Positions 6,896 through 14,549 of a stretch of 64,000 nt of DNA are shown here, one piece after another. The notes under the pieces were generated by a model. The model saw only the letters and a program-made list of their open reading frames with translations. It had not been told where the DNA came from and made no database searches. The DNA is taken from contig CAJUEW010000011.1 in assembly GCA_910585465.1 (NCBI GenBank), positions 1 to 64,000 of the forward strand. The letters run 5' to 3'. This DNA comes from an uncultured Lachnospiraceae bacterium (GTDB lineage Bacteria; Bacillota; Clostridia; Lachnospirales; Lachnospiraceae). Position 1 is the stretch's first letter. Each line of letters opens with the position of its first letter. The position numbers and the translations under genes were made by a program.

Positions 6896-8608
6896 GTGTT
6901 ATTTTATGATTTTGAAGTTTTCAAATATGACTGGCTTGTGGTTGTGAAGGACACGGCAACCAGAACAACCCACGAGATTGTCAATTCCCCTGATGAACTG
7001 GAAGCCTTATATGAGAGTAACAAAAAAGAAATCTGGTGTGGGTTCAACAGCAGGCATTACGATCAATATATCCTGAAAGCTATCCTTTGCGGGTTCGATC
7101 CTAAAAAAGTGAATGATTATATCATTGTGAAAGGAAATCCGGGGTGGAAGTTTGCGCCCACCATGTTCAGGAACATCCCGCTTTTGAATTATGATGTGAT
7201 GCTGGGGACAGACCGGGGCTTGAAATCTTTTGAGGGGTTCATGGGGCACGACATAAAAGAAACTTCCGTTCCATTCGATATTGACCGGAAACTGAGGGAT
7301 GCGGAGATCAGGGAAACATTCAAATATTGCAACCATGATGTGGATCACGCTATGGAAGTATTTTTGAAGCGCACGGAAGAATTTAATACAATGATGTACT
7401 TCATAAAGCACTTTAAACTTCCCATTGATTTCATATCCAAAACAAAGGCGCAGCTTGCAGCGGAAATTTTAGGCGGCAACCGGAAGGGGGAAAGTTTTGA
7501 TGATGAATTTCAATTTCCTATTCTGGACTGCCTTGAACTGAAAAAGTACCGTTATATTGCTGACTGGTACAGAAACCCGGAAAACCATAATTACAGCAAA
7601 AAGCAGGATAAAGTGATTGTTGCGGGTGTGGAGCATACTTTTTCATGGGGCGGCGGTCACGGGGCAAGGGCAAAGTTCCACGCTTCCGGGGTGTTCCTGA
7701 TTATTGATGTTACCGCATACTATCCTAGTTTGCAGAAGAAATATAAATTCGGGTATCGGGTGATGAACCATCCTGAAAATTTTGAGTTCATCCATGATAG
7801 CAACATTGAATTTAAGCGGAAAGGGGATAAGAAAGCAAGACAGCCCTTCAAAATCATGGACAACGCTATTTCCGGGCAGATGAAGCAGCGGCAATCAGCT
7901 TTATTTGATCCTATGAGCAATAACAGCATTTGTATAAACGGACAGTTGCTTTTGCTGGATTTGGTTGAACACATTGAACCGTACTGTATGCTGATCCAGA
8001 ACAACACGGATGGTATTGTTGTGAAGCTGGGTGATTACGAGCGAGATTTTGACATTCTGGATGATATTGTTTACGAGTGGGAGCAGCGCACGGGAATGAA
8101 CATGGAATTTGATACTTTCATGGGTGACATTTACCAGAAGGACGTGAATAATTATCTGCTTATTGACCGGGAAACCGGGGCGGTTAAGGCAAAGGGCGGC
8201 TATGTGATGAAGCTGAATGATTTGAACTATGACCTTCCGATTATCAACAGAGCATTGGTTGATTACATGATTAAGGGTATCCCGGTAGAAAGAACCATCC
8301 GGGAATGTGAGGATTTGCGGGAGTTCCAGCTTGTTTCCAAAATCAGCAATAAATACACGCATATCCTTTACGGGAATGAGCCTATAAAAGAAAAATGTGT
8401 CCGGGTTTTCGCTTCAAAGATCGCTTCTGATCCGGGTGTGAAGAAGGTTCATGCCACAAGGAAAACGGCGGCAAAGCTGACAAACTCCCCTGAACACTGT
8501 TTCATCTGGAATGATTCGGTGAACGGTGTTTCCGTCCCTGATAAGCTGGATAAGGAATGGTATGTTAATTTCGCAAAGAAAAGGTTAGGGGATTTTGGGG
8601 TGATATGA
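6896..8608 (+). CDS. Phage DNA polymerase, B-family-like with 3'-5' exonuclease
   Basis: 570 residues. Exonuclease motifs lie near the N-terminus: Exo I YDFE (D5, E7), Exo II GFNSRHYD (N51, D56) and Exo III YCNHDVDHA near residue 143. Polymerase motif A is DVTAYYPSL (D271), and motif C is NNTDGIVV (D372), which departs from the standard DTDS. The protein is shorter than cellular B-family enzymes, as is common for phage versions. The start is GTG 6896, chosen because AAAGGAAAGGGG sits 8-19 bases upstream and Exo I begins at residue 5. The 3' end overlaps the next gene by 4 bp. With the downstream primase-helicase it gives the phage its own replisome. Confidence 0.88.
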   Translation: MLFYDFEVFKYDWLVVVKDTATRTTHEIVNSPDELEALYESNKKEIWCGFNSRHYDQYILKAILCGFDPKKVNDYIIVKGNPGWKFAPTMFRNIPLLNYDVMLGTDRGLKSFEGFMGHDIKETSVPFDIDRKLRDAEIRETFKYCNHDVDHAMEVFLKRTEEFNTMMYFIKHFKLPIDFISKTKAQLAAEILGGNRKGESFDDEFQFPILDCLELKKYRYIADWYRNPENHNYSKKQDKVIVAGVEHTFSWGGGHGARAKFHASGVFLIIDVTAYYPSLQKKYKFGYRVMNHPENFEFIHDSNIEFKRKGDKKARQPFKIMDNAISGQMKQRQSALFDPMSNNSICINGQLLLLDLVEHIEPYCMLIQNNTDGIVVKLGDYERDFDILDDIVYEWEQRTGMNMEFDTFMGDIYQKDVNNYLLIDRETGAVKAKGGYVMKLNDLNYDLPIINRALVDYMIKGIPVERTIRECEDLREFQLVSKISNKYTHILYGNEPIKEKCVRVFASKIASDPGVKKVHATRKTAAKLTNSPEHCFIWNDSVNGVSVPDKLDKEWYVNFAKKRLGDFGVI

Positions 8609-9033
8609 TGAACACTTTAAATATTACATGGAATTTTGGCAAGGGACGGATGCAGATTCTTCTTGACAAGTTCTTCCCTTCCACAAAGAAAGACCTGAAA
8701 AAATTATTGAAAATCATTTCCCTTGACTGGGAACATGAAACGGAACTAAAGGAAAATTTGAAAGTTTACTTTCAAGAACAGAAAACGGTACATGAAGCGG
8801 CAAAAAAAGAGAGCGCAAAGAAACATTTAGAGTTCCGGCAGAGGGAAGCTGACACAAAAGAAATGGTCACAACAAAGAAGCATCCAAACGGTGTCCATCT
8901 TTCAGAGGATGAACTGAAAGAGGAAAAGAAAAGGCTGGCATTTTATAAAGCTACCGCAAGGGACTATTTGTTGCGTTACAAGCAGCATGAAAAAGAAGAA
9001 AAGCAGTTTTCAGAATATTTGAAATTATTATAA
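8605..9033 (+). CDS. Unknown Lys/Glu-rich phage protein
   Basis: 142 residues, ATGATG overlapping the polymerase stop. The N-terminal 50 residues are mixed helical (FGKGRMQILLDKFFPSTKKDLKKLLK). The rest is very rich in Lys and Glu and probably forms a long helix or coiled coil. No motif was recognised. Its place between polymerase and primase genes suggests a replication accessory, by position only. Confidence 0.7.
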   Translation: MMNTLNITWNFGKGRMQILLDKFFPSTKKDLKKLLKIISLDWEHETELKENLKVYFQEQKTVHEAAKKESAKKHLEFRQREADTKEMVTTKKHPNGVHLSEDELKEEKKRLAFYKATARDYLLRYKQHEKEEKQFSEYLKLL

Positions 9034-9045
9034 AGGTGGTGATGG

Positions 9046-10944
9046 GTGTTGTTCTTCAAAGGCTACGTTGAAACAAAGGACAAAAAATGTATTGAAAAAT
9101 TCAAGAATAGGACTGATTTCAAGACCTTTGAACAAGTTCAGTCATTACCGGAATATGCTGGAATTTTGGCAAAAGATACCATACTGGTAGATATAGATGA
9201 TTTTGAAATGTCTGAAACTCTGTTTAAGGTAGTGAAAGAAAAGAAATTGTGTTGCCGGGTGTATAAAACCAGCCGGGGGAAGCATTTTCTTTTCAAAAAC
9301 AGCGGAGTTCAAACGGGGAAAACAGGCTGCAAACTGGCAATCGGGTTGACCGCTGATATTAAGTTAGGATCGAGAAATTCATATTCGGTTTTGAAATTTG
9401 GTGGGAAGGAACGGGAAATCATTTATGACACCGCAGAAAATGAGGAAGCGCAACAGATTCCCCGCTGGCTTCATCCTCTGAAATCAAAGCAGAAACTTGA
9501 ATTTCTTGACATGGAAGCCGGGGACGGCAGAAACCAAAGTCTGTTTAACTATATCCTGACCTTGCAAAGCAACGATTTCACCAAAGAGGAAGCGAGGGAA
9601 ACAATCAGGATCATCAATCAATTTGTGCTGAAAGAACCGCTTTCCGATAGTGAGATTGAAACGGTGCTTCGGGATGATGCTTTCAAGAAGCCCATATTTT
9701 TCAATGGTTCAGCGTTCTTGTTTGATAAGTTCGCAACCTTTTTGAAGAACAATAACCACATTATCAGGATAAACAACCAGCTTCACATATATAAGGATGG
9801 TATCTATGTACCGGGAAAGACGGCGATTGAAGCGGTCATGATCCAGCATATCCCCACCCTGAACCGGGCGAAAAGGACGGAAGTTCTTGAATACCTGAAC
9901 ATTTCCATTCAGGACAATATAAGTTCCAATGATGCGGACTGGATAGCGTTTGAAAACGGGGTTTACAACATATTCGATAACACATTTTCGGAGTTTTCCC
10001 CGGAGCATATCATCACAAACAAAATCAGGTGGAACTACAATCCGGGCGCATATTCAAAAGCCGCTGATGAAATGCTGAACCGTGTTTCTTGTGACGATCA
10101 GCAGATCAAGCTTTTGCTGGAAGAAATGATTGGGTATTGCTTTTACCGCAGGAATGAGTTGCGGAAAGCCTTTATCCTGACTGGGGACGGGAGCAACGGG
10201 AAAAGCACATTCCTTGCGGTGATTCAAAGTCTGCTGGGGGAAGAAAATATTGCGTCCCTTGACCTGAAAGAACTGGGGGACAGATTCAAGACCGCTGAAA
10301 TGGTCGGGAAGCTGGCAAATATCGGTGATGATATAAGTGATGAATTTATCGGCAATTCCGCAATATTCAAAAAGCTGGTGACTGGTGAAAGGGTGTCGGT
10401 TGAACAGAAGGGGCGTGATCCGTTTGAGTTCAACAATTATTCAAAGCTGGTATTTTCGGCAAACGACATTCCCCGGATCAAGGACAAAAGCGGGGCGGTT
10501 CTGGATCGTCTGGTGATCGTCCCGTTCAACGCAAAGTTCACTGTTGACAAGACCGGGTTCAAGTCCAATATCCGCCGTGATCTGGTAGGTCATGCGGATG
10601 TTATGGAATACCTGATAAATTTAGGTATTTCCGGGCTGAAACGTATTCTTGAAAAGCAGCAATTCACCGTTTCAACAAAAGTTCAAGACGAACTGGACGA
10701 TTACAGACAGCGGAACAACCCTATTTTGGGATTCATCCGGGAATGTGAAGATGAAGATTTCAAGATAGAGAATGAGCCTACAAGCAAGGTTTATAAGCGG
10801 TATCAGGAATATTGCCTTGCTAACAGTTTGCAGGCTATGAGTAATGTTGAATTTTCAAAGCAGATTAACCGGACGCTGAATTTCAAAGTAATTGATAAAA
10901 AGATTAGTGGAAAGAAATACCGGATATTTGTTCCGGCAGATTAA
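9046..10944 (+). CDS. Primase-helicase (prim-pol-like plus D5/P4-type SF3 helicase)
   Basis: 632 residues. The N-terminal 150 residues look like a prim-pol fold: TILVDIDDFE gives the acidic pair and KTSRGKHFLF the basic strand. Residues about 290-560 are the D5_N/SF3 helicase: IAFENGVYN, FILTGDGSNGKSTFL Walker A near 385, LANIGDDIS Walker B near 425, and LVFSANDIPRI sensor. The C-terminus (KVYKRYQEYC) resembles the D5 winged-helix tail. GTG 9046 is used as start; TTG 9049 follows immediately and GGTGGTGATGGG precedes both. Such enzymes prime and unwind at phage origins. It is co-directional with the polymerase. Confidence 0.88.
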   Translation: MLFFKGYVETKDKKCIEKFKNRTDFKTFEQVQSLPEYAGILAKDTILVDIDDFEMSETLFKVVKEKKLCCRVYKTSRGKHFLFKNSGVQTGKTGCKLAIGLTADIKLGSRNSYSVLKFGGKEREIIYDTAENEEAQQIPRWLHPLKSKQKLEFLDMEAGDGRNQSLFNYILTLQSNDFTKEEARETIRIINQFVLKEPLSDSEIETVLRDDAFKKPIFFNGSAFLFDKFATFLKNNNHIIRINNQLHIYKDGIYVPGKTAIEAVMIQHIPTLNRAKRTEVLEYLNISIQDNISSNDADWIAFENGVYNIFDNTFSEFSPEHIITNKIRWNYNPGAYSKAADEMLNRVSCDDQQIKLLLEEMIGYCFYRRNELRKAFILTGDGSNGKSTFLAVIQSLLGEENIASLDLKELGDRFKTAEMVGKLANIGDDISDEFIGNSAIFKKLVTGERVSVEQKGRDPFEFNNYSKLVFSANDIPRIKDKSGAVLDRLVIVPFNAKFTVDKTGFKSNIRRDLVGHADVMEYLINLGISGLKRILEKQQFTVSTKVQDELDDYRQRNNPILGFIRECEDEDFKIENEPTSKVYKRYQEYCLANSLQAMSNVEFSKQINRTLNFKVIDKKISGKKYRIFVPAD

Positions 10945-10958
10945 GGAAGGTGTACATT

Positions 10959-11579
10959 TTGAATGAGCAGAGAGAGCGCGGAAGTAAAGACTGGATAGGC
11001 AACCAGAAAAGCATATATACAACGCTGGGGGCTTCCAACCATACGGACAAGGAACGGCGGCAGCATGATTATTACGCAACAGAACCTAAAGCTATGGAAT
11101 TATTGCTTGCGGAAGAAAGTTTTCATCCGGTGGTTTGGGAATGTGCTTGTGGGGAAGGGCATTTGTCAAAGGTTCTGGAAGCAAACGGTTTTGAAGTTAT
11201 CAGTACGGATTTGATATACCGGGGATTTGGCGATCCTGAACCCCTTGACTTCCTGAAAGATACGCTTGAAAACTTCGAGGGAGATATAATCACAAACCCG
11301 CCTTATAAATACGCTTTGGAATTTGTTGAACAAGCGTTGAACAGTGTGCAGCCAGGAAGGAAAGTTGCTATGTTCTTAAAGCTGACATTCCTTGAAGGGC
11401 AGAAACGGAAAGATTTCTTTCTGCACAACCCGCCTAAAGTAGTGTATGTGAGTTCTTCCCGCCTGATGTGCGCTATGAATGGGGACTTTGCAAGTATATC
11501 ATCCAGTGCGGCGGCTTATGCGTGGTTTGTGTGGGAAAAGGGGTTCAAGGGTGATCCGGTCATTAAATGGATAAATTGA
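10959..11579 (+). CDS. DNA adenine-type methyltransferase (NPPY)
   Basis: 206 residues. WECACGEGHLSKVLEANGF forms the S-adenosylmethionine site, STDLIYRGFGDP follows, and DIITNPPY is the catalytic motif IV typical of N6-adenine methyltransferases. An early YYATEP motif (DYYATEPKAM) is usual in phage enzymes of this class. TTG 10959 is chosen because AAGGAAGG ends 8 bases before it; a GTG at 10950 overlaps that ribosome site. No restriction partner is present, so a role in protecting phage DNA from host restriction is inferred. Confidence 0.85.
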   Translation: MNEQRERGSKDWIGNQKSIYTTLGASNHTDKERRQHDYYATEPKAMELLLAEESFHPVVWECACGEGHLSKVLEANGFEVISTDLIYRGFGDPEPLDFLKDTLENFEGDIITNPPYKYALEFVEQALNSVQPGRKVAMFLKLTFLEGQKRKDFFLHNPPKVVYVSSSRLMCAMNGDFASISSSAAAYAWFVWEKGFKGDPVIKWIN

Positions 11580-11593
11580 AAGGGGCTGATGGA

Positions 11594-11746
11594 GTGGCAG
11601 CAGATAACTACAAAATGGTTCTTCTGAAAGATTGGGATGCTATCAGGGAAAGCGTGAAGAAGGGGCTGAAACGACTGGGGCACGACATTATTTTAGTACC
11701 GATTGACAGTTTACCGGAGAAAAAGAAAGGGAGTGATGAAGAATGA
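11594..11746 (+). CDS. Small phage protein (50 aa)
   Basis: GTG 11594 to TGA 11746, 50 residues, starting MAADNYKMVLLKDWDAIRESV and ending in a Lys/Glu-rich tail. AAAGGGG lies 8 bases before the start, and the stop overlaps the next ATG (ATGA), so it is likely translated as part of the operon. The function is unknown. Confidence 0.6.
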   Translation: MAADNYKMVLLKDWDAIRESVKKGLKRLGHDIILVPIDSLPEKKKGSDEE

Positions 11747-12027
11747 GAGAAAACACAATTCCACCCATGCGGCGGTTATCCCGGATCACGGAAGCCGGAA
11801 GGTTAGCGGTTGATGTGTCTGCTAACTGGATGCAGGAAATTTATGATTATGAAGAACTGGGCAGTATTGAACTTTTCGCTGCCCTAAAAAAGAAGAATAC
11901 ACCGATCCAGCCCGGAAAGGATGATGAAGGGCTTTTCTGTAAGGGATGTAATTCAGAGGTCGGGGAAGATGATGTTTATTGCTGGTGGTGCGGTCAGGCA
12001 TTGAAGCGGCAGCCGAAAGGGGGATGA
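11743..12027 (+). CDS. Small zinc-ribbon phage protein
   Basis: 94 residues, ATG overlapping the previous stop. The N-terminus (RRLSRITEAGRLAVDVSANWMQEIYDYEELG) is helical; the C-terminus has CKGC and CWWC pairs 14 residues apart, a compact zinc ribbon. It overlaps the next ORF by 4 bp. Similar fused helix/zinc-ribbon proteins recur in clostridial prophages without assigned function. Confidence 0.65.
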   Translation: MRENTIPPMRRLSRITEAGRLAVDVSANWMQEIYDYEELGSIELFAALKKKNTPIQPGKDDEGLFCKGCNSEVGEDDVYCWWCGQALKRQPKGG

Positions 12028-12350
12028 AATTGAAAAGATTAACAGCGAACTTCAAGGAATATGCGGCACGTTTCCCGGAAGGGTATTTTGGGGACGCAAA
12101 AGGCTATCCGAAAAATAGCATTGTCTATGAAAGACTTGGGTATTATGAAGATTTGTTAGAAACCGGAAAAATGGTAATGCTTCCGTGTGATATAGGTTCA
12201 AAGGTGTACATGATATACCGTTTCCTTGATGAAGGTGCTTGGGAGATCGAGGAACACAAGATCAGGCTGGAAGATTTGGAGCATATCGGGGAAACAGTGT
12301 TCCTGACACGAGAAGAAGCGGAAGCGGCTATTTCAGAGAAAGGAAGGTAA
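12024..12350 (+). CDS. Unknown phage protein (LTANFKEYAARF family type)
   Basis: 108 residues from ATG 12024, which overlaps the previous stop and has AAAGGGGG upstream; the frame is open further upstream but inside another gene. The sequence has an N-terminal ERLGYYEDLLE helix, then MVMLPCDIGSKVYMIY and a C-terminal TVFLTREEAEAAI, a layout common in small phage proteins that carry a single beta-barrel-like core. No catalytic residues were identified. Confidence 0.65.
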   Translation: MKLKRLTANFKEYAARFPEGYFGDAKGYPKNSIVYERLGYYEDLLETGKMVMLPCDIGSKVYMIYRFLDEGAWEIEEHKIRLEDLEHIGETVFLTREEAEAAISEKGR

Positions 12351-12355
12351 ACGGA

Positions 12356-13249
12356 ATGAATAAAATTTATGATGCAGTCATGGGGCTGGTTGTGGGGGAT
12401 GCGCTGGGTGTCCCGGTGGAGTTCAAAGCCCGTGACACGTTCCATGTTGATGATATGATCGGATATGGGACCTACAACCAGCCGCCCGGAACATGGTCGG
12501 ATGATAGCAGCCTGACTCTTGCCACAATGGAAAGCATTATCAGGAAGGGCGGGATTGATCCGGCTGATATGATGTGGAATTTTTCAAGATGGTTGAACCA
12601 TACTGTATTTACCCCGCACGGCAAAGTGTTTGATGTGGGTGGCACAACAGAAGCAGCTATTCGGAGATTTAATTGTGGAATTGAACCTTTGAAATGTGGG
12701 TTGAACCACTGCAAGTACAACGGGAACGGTTCTCTGATGCGTATTCTTCCCCTTGCGCTGATGCCGTCCAGCATGAACGATATTAACAATGTTTCCAGTC
12801 TCACTCATGTGCATGAGATTTCAAAGCGGGCTTGCAGATTCTACGTTGCAACGGCTAAACAGCTTTTGAAGTACGGAACGCTTGACTACTGCCTGAAATA
12901 TTCTCTTGGGTATTTTGGAAAATGGGCGAAAGAGTTCAGCAGACTGCCTAAAATACCAGAATTGAAGCGGGATGAAATCAGAAGCACTGGGTATGTAGTT
13001 GACACTCTGGAAGCCGCTTTGTGGTGCGTGTACCATACCCGCAGTTACCGGGATTGTGTACTTACGGCGGTGAACCTTGGCGGTGACACTGACACAATAG
13101 CGGCGGTCGCTGGTGGTCTTGCCGGGATCATCTATGGTTGCGGTGGTGAAAGCGGTATTCCTGATGAATGGATAGCGCAGATTGCCCGTAAAGACTGGAT
13201 AAGAGAATTATGTGAACGGTTCAGGTTGGTTCAAGTTGATACAAGATAA
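12356..13249 (+). CDS. ADP-ribosylglycohydrolase (ARH/DraG family)
   Basis: 297 residues from ATG 12356; upstream in-frame codons lie inside the previous gene. The fold signatures are VVGDALGVPVEF at residues 12-23, the metal-binding TWSDDSS at 46-52, a central GNGSLMRILPLAL, and the second metal site GGDTDTIAAVAGGLAG with D244 and D246. Enzymes of this family use two Mg ions to remove ADP-ribose from proteins; DraG and ARH1 act on arginine. It is the last gene of the early module, 6 bp after the preceding gene. The same prophage encodes an ADP-ribosyltransferase at the end of its MuF head protein, which makes a functional link plausible. The true substrate is unknown. Confidence 0.9.
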   Translation: MNKIYDAVMGLVVGDALGVPVEFKARDTFHVDDMIGYGTYNQPPGTWSDDSSLTLATMESIIRKGGIDPADMMWNFSRWLNHTVFTPHGKVFDVGGTTEAAIRRFNCGIEPLKCGLNHCKYNGNGSLMRILPLALMPSSMNDINNVSSLTHVHEISKRACRFYVATAKQLLKYGTLDYCLKYSLGYFGKWAKEFSRLPKIPELKRDEIRSTGYVVDTLEAALWCVYHTRSYRDCVLTAVNLGGDTDTIAAVAGGLAGIIYGCGGESGIPDEWIAQIARKDWIRELCERFRLVQVDTR

Positions 13250-13471
13250 ATTCAAGTTGTTGTTGTGGAAGTTGAACCGCCTGAAACCCTGATAAATAGG
13301 GCGGTTCGGCTTTGCGGTTCAAGTTGGTACAAGTTACTTGTAACTTCTAAACACAAAAAGAAAAACAACGTGAAATTACAGTGTTTTTACAAAAAATAAT
13401 ATAGTAATAAATAACTTGTTTATCTTGAACTACATGAATTAAGTTGTACCTTTGAAGTTAATTTTTCAAAG
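13220..13471 (+). promoter_or_regulatory. Repeat-rich intergenic region before the late regulator
   Basis: From 13250 to 13489 no gene is seen. TTCARGTTG occurs at 13220, 13230, 13251 and 13318. Two copies extend to 16 bp, TTCAAGTTGRTACAAG (13230-13245 and 13318-13333), differing at one base. Palindromes are AAGTTAC-TT-GTAACTT (13331-13346), CTTTGAA/TTCAAAG (13450-13456, 13465-13471), and a hairpin GAACCGCC/GGCGGTTC (13274-13281, 13300-13307). The stretch is AT-rich from 13,350. This looks like a protein-binding region controlling the late regulator; no promoter hexamers are certain. Confidence 0.5.
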
Positions 13472-13489
13472 ATAGAAAGGAATGATGTT

Positions 13490-13912
13490 ATGACGGCGAA
13501 AGAATATTTGCAGCAGTTACATAAGGCTGATGTGATTATCAACCAGAGGATTCAGGAAAAAGCTGACCTTCGGGCAAGGCTTTCCAGTATCGGTAGTTTT
13601 GACTATTCCAAAGAGCGTGTCCAGACAAGCCTTCCTGAAGGTGCGGGGTATGAACGGCAGATTGCCCGGATCATTGACCTTGAAAATGAGATTGATTCCC
13701 TGATTGACGATTATGTTGACCTGAAACATAAGATAATCGGACAGTTGCATGACCTGAACAATACAGACCAGATCAGGGTTCTTTATAAGCGGTATGTGAT
13801 GGATGAAAAATTTGAACAGATTGCCGTTGACCTAAATTTCTCTATAAGGAACGTGTATAAGGTTCACGGTCACGGCTTGCAGGAGTTTCAGAAAATTCAC
13901 ATGAAAAAATAA
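13490..13912 (+). CDS. DUF1492/ArpU-RinA-like late transcription regulator
   Basis: 140 residues. The N-terminal half is helical; the C-terminal segment LYKRYVMDEKFEQIAVDLNFSIRNVYKVHGHGLQEF is a sigma-region-4-like helix-turn-helix (given here only as landmarks: YVMDEKFEQIA and RNVYKVHG). Proteins of this type switch on packaging and structural genes in Firmicutes phages. Its place just before terS and a repeat-bearing promoter supports that. The start ATG has AGAAAGGA upstream. Confidence 0.85.
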   Translation: MTAKEYLQQLHKADVIINQRIQEKADLRARLSSIGSFDYSKERVQTSLPEGAGYERQIARIIDLENEIDSLIDDYVDLKHKIIGQLHDLNNTDQIRVLYKRYVMDEKFEQIAVDLNFSIRNVYKVHGHGLQEFQKIHMKK

Positions 13913-13913
13913 A

Positions 13914-13954
13914 GAGTGCAGTGAAGTGCAGTTTAAAGTGTGCTATTATAGTAT
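13914..13954 (+). promoter_or_regulatory. Candidate late promoter with AGTGCAG repeats
   Basis: AGTGCAG occurs at 13915 and again at 13925, ten bases apart, and is followed by AGTGTGC and a -10-like TGCTATTAT at 13941-13949. There is no good -35 hexamer, as expected for a promoter that needs an activator bound at the direct repeats. The DUF1492 regulator ends at 13912 and terS begins at 14049. Confidence 0.6.
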
Positions 13955-13960
13955 CGTGAA

Positions 13961-14004
13961 AAATCAGTTGCCGGAGCCTTGCGCCCGGTGGCTGATTTAT
14001 TTTT
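13961..14004 (+). terminator. Strong hairpin with T-run at start of late transcript
   Basis: AAATCAGTTGCCGG (13961-13974) can pair fully with CCGGTGGCTGATTT (13985-13998) if G-U pairs are allowed, with a 10-base loop. TTTTT follows at 14000-14004. It lies within about 10-50 bases of the predicted late transcription start. It could be an early terminator, or the RNA site of an antitermination system. The sequence alone does not decide. Confidence 0.6.
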
Positions 14005-14048
14005 ACTCATTTGAGTATATTTTTCAGCAGAAAGGAAGGTGTTGCCGG

Positions 14049-14549
14049 ATGGCAAAGCTAACAGAGAAGCAGCAGCGTTTCATTGATGAATATTTGATTG
14101 ACCTGAACGCAACACAAGCGGCAATCAGGGCGGGGTATTCGGTAAAGACGGCAAAAGACATAGGATGCCAAAACTTAGCAAAACTCAACATTCAGCAGGC
14201 GATTTCTGAAAAGATGGCGGAGCGGAGCAAAAGAACCGGGGTGAATCAGGATCGGATCGTTCTGGAACTGGCAAAGATCGCTTTCGTCAATGCCGCTGAT
14301 GTGATTGATTCAGATGATGCCACGATAAAGGCAGGCGCAACCGCTGATGATACTGCCGCTATCCAATCGGTAAAAGTAAAGGTGATCCCCACAAAAGAGG
14401 GCGAAGGGGTTGAACGTGAGATCAGGCTAAACGACAAACTGAAAGCCCTTGAACTTTTAGGGAAGCACTTGGGCATGTGGAATGACAAGCTAGATGTGAA
14501 CCTGAATGTCCCGGTTGTCATTTCCGGGGAAGATAGCCTTGAGGATTAG
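14049..14549 (+). CDS. terS: Terminase small subunit
   Basis: 166 residues from ATG 14049, with AAAGGAAGG upstream; the frame extends further 5' but that part covers the promoter and hairpin. The terminase_2-type helix-turn-helix is clear: LTEKQQRFIDEYLIDLNATQAAIRAGY, followed by GCQNLAKLNIQQAI. This subunit recognises phage DNA for packaging and loads the large subunit. Its end overlaps or abuts the terL start. Confidence 0.92.
   Translation: MAKLTEKQQRFIDEYLIDLNATQAAIRAGYSVKTAKDIGCQNLAKLNIQQAISEKMAERSKRTGVNQDRIVLELAKIAFVNAADVIDSDDATIKAGATADDTAAIQSVKVKVIPTKEGEGVEREIRLNDKLKALELLGKHLGMWNDKLDVNLNVPVVISGEDSLED

Noticed and set aside
10950..10958. GTG start for the methyltransferase
   Set aside because: It overlaps the AAGGAAGG ribosome site; TTG 10959 has better spacing.
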